From: RYN-111 sp963760125
GTDB taxonomy: Bacteria > Actinomycetota > Actinomycetes > Mycobacteriales > SCTD01
DNA length: 64,000 nucleotides
Direction: 5' to 3'
Assembly: GCA_963760125.1 (NCBI GenBank)
Contig: CAVXBV010000008.1
Span: 124,001-188,000, forward strand
Below are positions 33,895-41,221 of the stretch, piece by piece. The notes beneath the pieces are model-generated. The model made no database searches, was not told where the DNA came from, and saw nothing but the letters and a program-made list of their open reading frames with translations. Position 1 is the stretch's first letter. The number at the start of each line of letters is the position of its first letter. Position numbers and translations under genes: made by a program.

Positions 33895-34116
33895 GTGTCC
33901 CGCAAGCTCGAGGTCGAGGTCGGCCCGACCTGCATCAGCAGCGGCTACTGCCGCAACTTCGCGCCCGAGGTGTTCGGCACCGGGCCCGACCGCAAGTCCG
34001 TCGTGCTGGCGAGCCCGGTCGACGAGAGCCCCGGCCTGCTCGAGGCGTTCGAGAGCTGCCCGGTCGAGGCCATCACCGCCAAGGACGCGGAGAGCGGCGC
34101 GGAGGTGTTCCCGTGA
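33895..34116 (+). CDS. 3Fe-4S-type ferredoxin
   Basis: A 73-aa ferredoxin, GTG start with GGAGG upstream. Cluster ligands are Cys13, Cys19 and Cys55 in CISSGYC and ESCPVEA; a Ser stands at the position where a 4Fe-4S ferredoxin would have a further Cys. This CxxXxxC...CP pattern is typical of actinobacterial ferredoxins that feed P450s. In this locus it is the likely electron donor to CYP142 or the CYP125-type enzyme. It forms a GTGA overlap with echA19 and lies under KstR-type box F. Confidence 0.87.
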   Translation: MSRKLEVEVGPTCISSGYCRNFAPEVFGTGPDRKSVVLASPVDESPGLLEAFESCPVEAITAKDAESGAEVFP

Positions 34117-34916
34117 GCGCCGAGGTCCAGCACCTGCTGGTCGAGAAGGTCGGCCACACCCTGGTCTGCACCTTCAACCGGCCGGAGGCCAAGAACGCCT
34201 TCACCCCGAACATGCTCGGCCGCATGGCCGAGGCCTGGGAGCGGGCGGACGCCGACGACGACGTCCGCGTCGTGATCCTCACGGGGGGCACGGACGTGTT
34301 CTGCGCCGGCGCAGACCTCAAGGCGATGTACGCCGCTCCGGACCCGGGCGACGACTACGCCCAGCGGTACAAGGAGGACGCCGGCCTGGCGTGGAAGGCG
34401 CTGCTGCGCCACTACCGCCTCACCAAGCCGCTGATCGCCGCCGTCGAGGGACCGGCGATCGCGGGTGGCACCGAGATCCTCCAGGCGACCGACATCCGCG
34501 TCGCCGGTGAGAGCGCGACCTTCGGCGTGGCGGAGGTCCGTCGTGGCCTGTTCCCGCTCGGCGGCTCGACCGTCCGCCTGCGCCGCCAGATCCCGTACAC
34601 GCTGGCTGCCGAGATGCTGCTGACCGGCAAGACGATCACCGCCCAGGAGGCGTTGACCTACGGACTCATCGGCCATGTCGTGCCGAACGGCGAGGCCCTG
34701 AAGAAGGCGCACGAGATCGCCGACGCCATCGCCGAGAACGGCCCGTTCGCGGTGCGCTCGGTGCTGCGTTCTTTGCGCGAGACCGAGGGCCTGCCGGAGG
34801 ACGAGGCGCTGAAGGTCGAGCTCGAGATCGGCATGCACGTGTTCGCCACCGCGGACGCCAAGGAGGGCCCGCGCGCCTTTGCCGAGAAGCGCAAGCCGAA
34901 CTTCACCGGGAAGTAG
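34113..34916 (+). CDS. echA19: Steroid enoyl-CoA hydratase EchA19
   Basis: A 267-aa crotonase that hydrates steroid enoyl-CoA thioesters during side-chain beta-oxidation. GTG 34113 overlaps the ferredoxin stop (GTGA) and has GGAGG 8 nt upstream. It matches EchA19 (Rv3516) through long shared stretches: RLTKPLIAAVEGPAIAGG, TEILQATDIRVAGESA, RRQIPYTLAAEMLLTGKTIT, GLIGHVVPNGEALKKA and the C-terminal DAKEGPRAFAEKRKPNF. Oxyanion-hole segments FCAGADLKAM and GPAIAGGTE are present. It would supply hydratase activity to the ChsE4/E5 product. Confidence 0.92.
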   Translation: MSAEVQHLLVEKVGHTLVCTFNRPEAKNAFTPNMLGRMAEAWERADADDDVRVVILTGGTDVFCAGADLKAMYAAPDPGDDYAQRYKEDAGLAWKALLRHYRLTKPLIAAVEGPAIAGGTEILQATDIRVAGESATFGVAEVRRGLFPLGGSTVRLRRQIPYTLAAEMLLTGKTITAQEALTYGLIGHVVPNGEALKKAHEIADAIAENGPFAVRSVLRSLRETEGLPEDEALKVELEIGMHVFATADAKEGPRAFAEKRKPNFTGK

Positions 34917-34921
34917 CCGAC

Positions 34922-35545
34922 GTGCAGCCGGAGCGGGTCAGCACCCGGCTGACCGACGACGCCGACGTGCTCGCCGACGCTGTCCGCCGCCTGGTCGAGG
35001 TGACCGTGCGCACCCAGTCGCCCGAGGTGCTGGCTGCTGCGGCTCTCGTGGACCAGGCGACCTCGTTGCTCGGGGGCGCGTTGCGGGAGGGGCCGTGGGT
35101 CCCTGACCGCCACGACCCCCGCCCCTCGCCGTACAACGCGGTGGTGGGGACGGGCAACCCGCTGGCCGCGCCGGTCATCCTGACGGAGCAGACAGCCGAG
35201 GGGGTCACCGCCACCGTGCGGTTCGGCAGCGCCTACGAAGGCGCCCCCGGGCTGGTCCACGGCGGCGTCCTCGCCCTGGTCATGGATCAGCTGTTCGGCG
35301 AGGCAGCGATCGCCGCGGGGGTGGGAGGAATGACCGTGCAGCTCGAACTGCGCTACGCCGCCCCGACCCCCGTGCACGCCGACCTGGACTTCGAGGCGCA
35401 CGTCGAGGAGTCCGACGCCCGGCTGGTGCGGCTCGCGGGGACGATCCGCGTCGGAGGGGCCACGTCGGTGACGGCGACGGCGACGTTCTTCCGCATCACC
35501 GAGGCGCACGCCCGGCGGCTGTTCCCGCACCTGGTCTCCCCGTGA
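34922..35545 (+). CDS. PaaI-type hotdog thioesterase
   Basis: A 207-aa protein with a C-terminal hotdog domain. GTG start 5 nt after echA19. The N-terminal half (about residues 1-75) is helical and family-typical, ending in NPLAAPVILTE. The hotdog core is SAYEGAPGLVHGGVLALVMDQLFG, the standard PaaI active-site helix. It probably hydrolyses an acyl-CoA, recovering CoA if the pathway stalls. A paralogue lies at 39147, after ChsE1. The stop overlaps the MFS start (GTGA). Confidence 0.82.
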   Translation: MQPERVSTRLTDDADVLADAVRRLVEVTVRTQSPEVLAAAALVDQATSLLGGALREGPWVPDRHDPRPSPYNAVVGTGNPLAAPVILTEQTAEGVTATVRFGSAYEGAPGLVHGGVLALVMDQLFGEAAIAAGVGGMTVQLELRYAAPTPVHADLDFEAHVEESDARLVRLAGTIRVGGATSVTATATFFRITEAHARRLFPHLVSP

Positions 35546-36855
35546 CCACCCCGGCCCCCGACGCGAAGTGGGGCCGCTACGGCAAGCGGCCGCTGGTCGT
35601 GCTGTGCCTGGTCGGGCTCGTGGACGCGATCGACCGCGGCATCCTGCCGGCCGTCATCGAACCGGTGCAGCGCGAACTCGGGTTCAGCGACTTCCAGAGC
35701 GGCCTGCTCTACACGGCGCTGATCGTCGCTGCGCTGCTGGTGGCGATCCCCGGCGGGGCCCTCGCCGACCGGACGGACCGTCGGTCGCTGATCCGCGGCG
35801 TCCTGGTCCTGTGGGCGGTGGCCACGACGCTTGCCGGCCTGGTCCAGAGCTACTGGCAGCTGCTCACCGTCCGGGCCGCGCTGGGTGTCGGCGACTCCTT
35901 GAACGACCCGGCGGCGCAGTCGCTGGTCGCCGACTACTACCCACCAGAGATCCGCGGGCGCGCGTATGCCTGGCAGCGGGTCGTGCCCACCGTCGGGGTC
36001 GGACTCGGCACGGTCATCGGGGGTGGCCTGCTGGCGCTGTTCGGCTGGCGCATCGCCATCATCGCGGTGGGCGTCCCCGGCATCCTGGTCGCCCTGCTCG
36101 TGAAGGGGCTACCGCTGCCACCTCGCGGCGAGGCCGACGCCGTTCCCGTCCTGGCCGGAAGTCCCTTGACCACCCGTCAGTCGGTCGCCGCTGTGCTCCG
36201 GGTCCCGTCGCTGCGCGCCCTGCTGCTCGCGGTGGCCTTCATCAACGGGGTGCTCAGCGCGCTGGGCTTCTGGGGGATCGCCTACCACGTCAGGGCTTCG
36301 GGGATGTCGGAGGCGTCGGCGCCCGCCATCGCCGGCAGCGTCATCCTGTTCGGCGCCATCCTCGGCGGGATCGGTGGCGGTATTGCCACGGACAAGCTCC
36401 GCGGTCGCTTCGACGGCGGGCTCATGCTGCTCGCCTCGATCGTCACGGCTGTCGGGACCGTCCTGCTGTTCATCAGCTTCCTCGACGGCATCCCGGTCTA
36501 CACGATGCGGTTGCCTCTCCAACTCGTCGGCGTTGCCCTGGTCGTGTCGTCCCTCCCGCCGATCACGGTGATCGGTGCGGAGGTCGTACCGGCCACGCTG
36601 AGGGGGACGTCCTTCGGCGTCACCAAGCTCTGCGCCAACGTCCTCGGCGCGATCTTCCCCCCCGCCATCGGGCTCATCGCCGACGCCCACCAGGTCACGA
36701 TCTCCACCGGCGCCGTCAAGGGCGACCTGGGGCTGGCGTTCCGCCTCACGATGGGCGTCGTGCTGATCGGCTCGGCGCTGCTGTTCTACGGGCGCCGTCA
36801 CCTGGACGACGACGTCCGACGCGCCCTCGAGGTCACCGCTGACGCCTCCGGTTGA
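35542..36855 (+). CDS. MFS transporter
   Basis: A 437-aa 12-helix transporter. The cytoplasmic loop after helix 2 reads GGALADRTDRRSLIRG, the MFS A-like motif, and helix 4-5 carries RAALGVGDSLNDPAAQSLVADYYPPEIRGRAY, as in Spinster-type and sugar-acid carriers (about residues 113-145). GTG 35542 sits in a GTGA overlap with the thioesterase gene, so it belongs to the fdx-echA19 operon. A steroid, steroid acid or organic acid is a reasonable substrate by context only. Confidence 0.85.
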   Translation: MTTPAPDAKWGRYGKRPLVVLCLVGLVDAIDRGILPAVIEPVQRELGFSDFQSGLLYTALIVAALLVAIPGGALADRTDRRSLIRGVLVLWAVATTLAGLVQSYWQLLTVRAALGVGDSLNDPAAQSLVADYYPPEIRGRAYAWQRVVPTVGVGLGTVIGGGLLALFGWRIAIIAVGVPGILVALLVKGLPLPPRGEADAVPVLAGSPLTTRQSVAAVLRVPSLRALLLAVAFINGVLSALGFWGIAYHVRASGMSEASAPAIAGSVILFGAILGGIGGGIATDKLRGRFDGGLMLLASIVTAVGTVLLFISFLDGIPVYTMRLPLQLVGVALVVSSLPPITVIGAEVVPATLRGTSFGVTKLCANVLGAIFPPAIGLIADAHQVTISTGAVKGDLGLAFRLTMGVVLIGSALLFYGRRHLDDDVRRALEVTADASG

Positions 36856-36879
36856 CGCAGGCCATGAGCCTTGGTCTAC

Positions 36880-36893
36880 TAGAACACGTTCTA
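36880..36893. promoter_or_regulatory. KstR-type operator, perfect match (box G)
   Basis: TAGAACACGTTCTA is a near-perfect palindrome and matches TnnAACnnGTTnnA exactly. It lies 26 nt upstream of the chsE2 GTG, with GGAGGAG in between. This is the strongest box of the window. Confidence 0.85.
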
Positions 36894-36918
36894 CCGACCG
36901 CCTCCTGGAGGAGCCCGC

Positions 36919-38097
36919 GTGTACGTCGACTACACCCCCAGCCAGCACGAGCTGCGCGATGAGCTGCGCTCGTACTTCGCGACCCTGATGACCCCCGCGG
37001 TCAAGGAGGCCATCGCGCAGGAGCCGACGGGCGGCGCCACCGCCCGCGAGATCCGGCAGAAGATGGGCGCGGACGGCTGGCTCGGCCTCGGCTGGCCCAA
37101 GGAGTACGGCGGTCAGGGCCGGTCGGTCCTCGACCAGTTCGTGTTCTTCGACGAGGCCACCCGCGCCAACGCGCCCGTCCCGATGATCGCCCTCAACACC
37201 GTCGGTCCGACGCTGATGGCGCACGGCTCGCAGGAGCAGAAGGACCGCTTCCTCCCGCAGATCCTGGCCGGCTCGCTCGACGTCGCCATCGGCTACACCG
37301 AGCCCGGCAGCGGCACCGACCTGGCATCGCTGCGCACCCGCGCCGACCGGGTCGGCGACGAGTTCGTCGTCAACGGCAACAAGGTCTACACGACAGCCGG
37401 GCTGACAGCGGAGTACATCTGGCTGGCTGCGCGCACGAACCAGGACGCGGCGAAGCACAAGGGCATCACGATCATGCTGGTGGACACCAAGAGCTCGGGG
37501 TTCTCCGCCACGCCCATCGTCACCGTCGGCGGCGAGGTCACCTCCGCGACGTACTACGAGGACGTGCACGTGCCCGCGAGCATGGTGGTCGGCGAGGTGG
37601 ACGCCGGGTGGCGGCTGATCACCAGCCAGCTCAACCACGAGCGCGTGGCACTCGCGGCGATGGGCGGTCGCTCGCTCGAGCTCTTCGAGTCGGTCCGCAC
37701 CTGGGCCACGGAGCAGGTCACCCCCGACGGGACGCGGCTGATCGACGTCCCCTGGGTGCGCCAAGCGCTCGCTCGGGTGTACGCGAAGTTCGAGGCGCTG
37801 AAGCTGCTGAACTGGCGCATGGCGTGGAAGACCGAGATGGGCACCCTGACTCCGGCTGATGCCAGCAGCGGCAAGGTCTTCGGCTCCGAGGCCGACATCG
37901 AGTGCTACAAGCTGCTGCTCGAGGTCCTCGGTCGGGCCGGCTTCGTGCAGAAGGGCTCACCGACCGCCGAGCTCGCCGGCGTCGTCGAGAAGGCCTTCCG
38001 TGGCGCACCCGTCCGCACCTTCGGGGGCGGTTCCAACGAGGTGCAGCGCGAGATCCTCGCCCAGACGGCCCTCGGCCTTCCCCGAACCAAGCGCTAG
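36919..38097 (+). CDS. chsE2: Acyl-CoA dehydrogenase, ChsE2/FadE29-like subunit
   Basis: A 392-aa subunit of the heteromeric dehydrogenase that acts on the three-carbon side chain of 3-oxo-4-pregnene-20-carboxyl-CoA. GTG 36919 follows GGAGGAG. It matches FadE29 over GWPKEYGGQGRSVLDQF, GYTEPGSGTDLASLRT, NGNKVYTTAGLTAEYIWLAARTN, AAKHKGITIMLVDTK, ITSQLNHERVAL and FGGGSNEVQREILAQTALGLPR. The ChsE4-like paralogue at 5284 has MWTSLI where this protein has VYTTAG, as in FadE29. The partner gene follows after 9 nt. Confidence 0.85.
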   Translation: MYVDYTPSQHELRDELRSYFATLMTPAVKEAIAQEPTGGATAREIRQKMGADGWLGLGWPKEYGGQGRSVLDQFVFFDEATRANAPVPMIALNTVGPTLMAHGSQEQKDRFLPQILAGSLDVAIGYTEPGSGTDLASLRTRADRVGDEFVVNGNKVYTTAGLTAEYIWLAARTNQDAAKHKGITIMLVDTKSSGFSATPIVTVGGEVTSATYYEDVHVPASMVVGEVDAGWRLITSQLNHERVALAAMGGRSLELFESVRTWATEQVTPDGTRLIDVPWVRQALARVYAKFEALKLLNWRMAWKTEMGTLTPADASSGKVFGSEADIECYKLLLEVLGRAGFVQKGSPTAELAGVVEKAFRGAPVRTFGGGSNEVQREILAQTALGLPRTKR

Positions 38098-38106
38098 GAG
38101 ACGACC

Positions 38107-39150
38107 GTGGACTTCACCCCGACCGAAGAGCAGCAGGCCGTTCAGGGCCTGGCCGCACAGCTGTTCGCGACCGCCACCCACCCGGGCCTGGGCGTCGAGG
38201 GATTCGACAAGGAGCTCTGGGCCCGCCTCGCCGACTCCGGGCTGCTGGGGCTCTCCGTGTCCGAGGACCTCGGCGGCGGCGGGCTGCCGCTCGCGGTCGC
38301 TGCCGTGATCGCGGAGGAGTGCGGCCGCGCTGCCGGCCGGGTACCGGTCGTACCCGTGCTCGCTGCCGCGCCGCTCCTCATCGACGCCGCGCTTCTCGAG
38401 GGTGTCCTGGCCGGCACCACCCTCGTCGTCCCGGCCCTTGCTGCCGACGGCTGGGGCGCCGGCGTCACCGCGACCCCGGACGGCGACGGCTGGGCGCTGA
38501 GCGGCCACCAGATCGCCGTGGCCTGGGCGCGCGAGGCGGCGTACGCCGTCGTCGCCGTCCGCACCCCTGACGACCAGGCCCTGGTGCTGCTGGACCTCGC
38601 CTCCGACGGCGTGACCCTGCAGGACGAGGTGGTCAGCTCGTTCGAGCCCCACGCCAGCATCTCCCTCGACGGCGCCCCGGCCACCACGCTCGTCGTCGGT
38701 GCGGCCGCTGTGGAGCGCGCGTTGGCGTCCCACACCCTCCTGCAGTGCGCCTTCGCCGTGGGTGTGGCCGAGCAGTCCCTCGCGATCACCGCCAAGCACG
38801 TGTCGACCCGGGAGCAGTTCGGCAAGCCGCTCGCGACCTTCCAGACCATCACCTACCAGGTCGCGGACTGCTGGATCGACGTCGAGGCCATGCGACTGAC
38901 CATGCAGCAGGCAGTGTGGCGCCTCGACGAGGGCGTCCCGGCCGCCGAGCAGACCGCCATCGCGGCCTTCTGGGGCGCGGAGGGCGTGCAGCGCGTGACC
39001 AGCAAGGCGGTTCACCTGCACGGTGGTCTCGGCGTGGACGTGAGCTACGAGCTGCACAAGTGGTTCCTGCTCGGCAAGGTCGTCGAGCTGAGCCTCGGCG
39101 GGGCCACCCGCTCCTTGGAAGGGCTCGGCGCGCTGCTGGCGGCCCGGTGA
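38107..39150 (+). CDS. chsE1: Acyl-CoA dehydrogenase, ChsE1/FadE28-like subunit
   Basis: A 347-aa smaller partner of ChsE2, close in length to FadE28 (about 340 aa). GTG start after GGAG. It contains LADSGLLGLSVSEDLGGGGLPLA, STREQFGKPLATFQTITYQVADCWIDVEAM (about residues 235-265) and HLHGGLGVDVSYELHKWF. The dehydrogenation it performs with ChsE2 feeds ChsH1/ChsH2 and Ltp2. The last codons overlap the start of a hotdog thioesterase (GTGA). In M. tuberculosis these genes adjoin chsH2; here they are about 8 kb away. Confidence 0.83.
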   Translation: MDFTPTEEQQAVQGLAAQLFATATHPGLGVEGFDKELWARLADSGLLGLSVSEDLGGGGLPLAVAAVIAEECGRAAGRVPVVPVLAAAPLLIDAALLEGVLAGTTLVVPALAADGWGAGVTATPDGDGWALSGHQIAVAWAREAAYAVVAVRTPDDQALVLLDLASDGVTLQDEVVSSFEPHASISLDGAPATTLVVGAAAVERALASHTLLQCAFAVGVAEQSLAITAKHVSTREQFGKPLATFQTITYQVADCWIDVEAMRLTMQQAVWRLDEGVPAAEQTAIAAFWGAEGVQRVTSKAVHLHGGLGVDVSYELHKWFLLGKVVELSLGGATRSLEGLGALLAAR

Positions 39151-39818
39151 CCTTCGAGCGCTGGTTCCCGAGCGACCCGGAGCCCTCCGAACGGCGGCTG
39201 CGCAAGCACGCCCTCGCCGAGGAGCTGCGCGGTCTCGTCGCTGACCTGGTCATGCTCGACGTCGAGACCTCGGAGGAGGCTGGCCTGGCCGAGCTCGAGG
39301 AGCGGGTCTGCGCGGCCCGCAAGGCGATCTCGGTGCTGCCCGACGTCCGTGCGGTCGGTCTGCACGGCTCGCCGCACGACGCCTCGTTGTTCGAGCGCTC
39401 CCCGCTGTCGGGTCGGTCCAACCCGCTGGCCGCGCCCCTCGTCCTCGAGTTCGTCGGGAAGCTGACCTTCGGGAAGGCGACCTACGGGGAGGCCTACGAG
39501 GGGCCCCCCGGCCTGGTCCACGGGGGCTATGTGATCTCCGCGTTCGACGACCTGCTCGGTGTCGCGCAGGCGGCGTCCGGGATCGCCGGCTACACCGGAA
39601 CGCTCACGGTCAAGCTGCTGGCCGGCACCCCCTTGCACCGGGAGGTCTCCTACGAGGCAGGGGTCTCGGAGGTCAGTGGTCGCAAGGTGATCGCGTGGGG
39701 CACCGCCTCGCTCGACGGCGCCGTGCTGGCCGAGGCCACCGGCGTCTTCATCCAGCCCCGTGGCGGCCACGCGGGCCTGATCAAGCGCGGCCTGTCGGAC
39801 GGACCTCCGCCCACCTGA
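39147..39818 (+). CDS. PaaI-type hotdog thioesterase
   Basis: A 223-aa protein, GTG 39147 inside the chsE1 stop. The N-terminal part is helical (LRKHALAEELRGLVADLVML). The hotdog core reads ATYGEAYEGPPGLVHGGYVISAFDDLLG, the same active-site helix as in the thioesterase at 34922, with about the same layout (residues about 117-140). Two such genes, each after a sterol beta-oxidation gene, suggest CoA recycling from steroid acyl-CoAs. It converges on the MFS gene, which stops 2 nt beyond. Confidence 0.8.
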   Translation: MTFERWFPSDPEPSERRLRKHALAEELRGLVADLVMLDVETSEEAGLAELEERVCAARKAISVLPDVRAVGLHGSPHDASLFERSPLSGRSNPLAAPLVLEFVGKLTFGKATYGEAYEGPPGLVHGGYVISAFDDLLGVAQAASGIAGYTGTLTVKLLAGTPLHREVSYEAGVSEVSGRKVIAWGTASLDGAVLAEATGVFIQPRGGHAGLIKRGLSDGPPPT

Positions 39819-39819
39819 C

Positions 39820-41070
39820 TCAGAGCCGCAAGGTCGACGGTCGCCAGACCAGGAACGCCAGCGGGGTCGCGATGATGATGACGCCCGAGCCGGCGATGAC
39901 GGCGCCGACGCCGAACGTCTCCGCCAGCCCTCCCCCGGCCAGCGTCCCCGCGATGTTCGCGCCCCACGTCAGCATCAGCGTCCCCATGACCCGACCGTGG
40001 TAGGCCGGGTCGGTGATCCGCAGGAGCAGCGTGCGCATGAGGACCTGCTGCAGGCCGTTGCCCGCACCGGCCAGCACGAGGGCGAGGGCGGCGACGGTCG
40101 TCGACCCCGTGAGCCCGTAGACGATCACCCCGGTCCCCCAGGCGATCGTCGCGCCGTAGAACAGCGCCCCCTCGTGCCGGGGGCTCCCTGAGCGGATCGC
40201 GAGCAGGATCGACGGCGGCACACTGCCCAGCCCCACGGCCGCCGAGAGCACCGCGAGCTGCACCGGTCCCCCGCCCAGGACGTCCTTGTTGACGCTGGGC
40301 AGCAGCGCGATGTGGATCCAGCCGACCACGCCGGTGAGGATGCCGACACCCGCCACGACGAACGCGTCACGGTGCTGACGGAGGTAGCGCAGCCCGTCGA
40401 CGAGCTCGGCGACCGGCCGGCCGGGCGCCCGGGTCGGCGCGCCAGATGCTTTGATGCGCAAGAAGACCAGAACGCACACCGCGTTGGCGACGGCGAAGAA
40501 CAGGTAGCCGGCGCTCTGGCCGAAAGCGGCGATGAGACTGCCCGCGATCAGCGGGCCGAGGACGCGGGACACGCCCCCTTGCACCGATCCCAGGGCGGTC
40601 GCGCCCGCGACCTGGTCGGGGCGCACCACCTGGGTGATGTAGGCCTGCCGGGGCGCGACGTCGAGCACCACGGTGACCCCCGTGAGGAAGCACAGCACCA
40701 GCAACCCGACGTATCCCAGGGTGCCGCTGAAGGTCAGCGCAGCGAGGACGAGGGCGACCACAGCCGAGGCGCCGCGGCACGCCATGACCGTGGAGCGTCG
40801 GTCCCGCCGGTCCGCGAGGACCCCCGACGGCAGCGCGAACAGGAACATCGGGGTGAAGTAGGCCACCGAGACCAGCGACACGAGGAACGGCGAGTCCGTC
40901 AGGATCTTCGCGGAGTAGCCCATCGAGACGAGGAACGCCCAGATGCCCAGGCCGAAGGACGTCGAGCCCAGCCAGTAGTTGCGGTAGTCGGGCGTCGAGA
41001 GCAGCTCAACGGCGAGCACGCGCTCCTTGCCCGCCTCGAGGGCGAGCAGGTCGGGCGCTGGGGTGGTCAC
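39820..41070 (-). CDS. MFS transporter (drug/efflux-like)
   Basis: A 416-aa MFS protein of the DHA3/enterobactin-exporter-like type: LSTPDYRNYWLGSTSFGLG at the N-terminus, FALPSGVLADRRDRRSTVMACR as motif A, DVAPRQAYITQVVRPDQVAGATALGS in the middle (about residues 140-165), and about 12 hydrophobic helices. The GTG start at 41070 is 50 nt from KstR-type box H, and the gene is divergent from the aldehyde dehydrogenase. It may export a toxic steroid intermediate; direction of transport is inferred from the subfamily. Confidence 0.82.
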   Translation of the reverse strand: MTTPAPDLLALEAGKERVLAVELLSTPDYRNYWLGSTSFGLGIWAFLVSMGYSAKILTDSPFLVSLVSVAYFTPMFLFALPSGVLADRRDRRSTVMACRGASAVVALVLAALTFSGTLGYVGLLVLCFLTGVTVVLDVAPRQAYITQVVRPDQVAGATALGSVQGGVSRVLGPLIAGSLIAAFGQSAGYLFFAVANAVCVLVFLRIKASGAPTRAPGRPVAELVDGLRYLRQHRDAFVVAGVGILTGVVGWIHIALLPSVNKDVLGGGPVQLAVLSAAVGLGSVPPSILLAIRSGSPRHEGALFYGATIAWGTGVIVYGLTGSTTVAALALVLAGAGNGLQQVLMRTLLLRITDPAYHGRVMGTLMLTWGANIAGTLAGGGLAETFGVGAVIAGSGVIIIATPLAFLVWRPSTLRL

Positions 41071-41119
41071 GGGGCTCCCTGTCGCGGCACCTCTTGCAGA
41101 CGTCCTGCCGGAGGCAGAG

Positions 41120-41133
41120 GAGAACAGGTTCTA
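41120..41133. promoter_or_regulatory. KstR-type operator, one mismatch (box H)
   Basis: GAGAACAGGTTCTA, one mismatch at the first base. It lies 50 nt upstream of the MFS start and is identical in sequence to box F. Confidence 0.75.
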
Positions 41134-41158
41134 GCACTCCGGCCTCTGGCGCAACGGG

Positions 41159-41172
41159 TAGAACGTGTTCCA
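41159..41172. promoter_or_regulatory. KstR-type operator, perfect match (box I)
   Basis: TAGAACGTGTTCCA matches TnnAACnnGTTnnA at every fixed base. It lies 50 nt upstream of the aldehyde dehydrogenase start and 39 bp from box H, one box for each divergent gene. Confidence 0.78.
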
Positions 41173-41221
41173 TACTGAGGAGGTCGGGCCCCGAGAGCCC
41201 GCGGACGGAGGCACAGACAGC

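Noticed and set aside
41165..41221. Upstream ATG (41165) as start of the aldehyde dehydrogenase
   Set aside because: It lies inside KstR-type box I and would add 19 residues with no family match; GTG 41222 is more natural.
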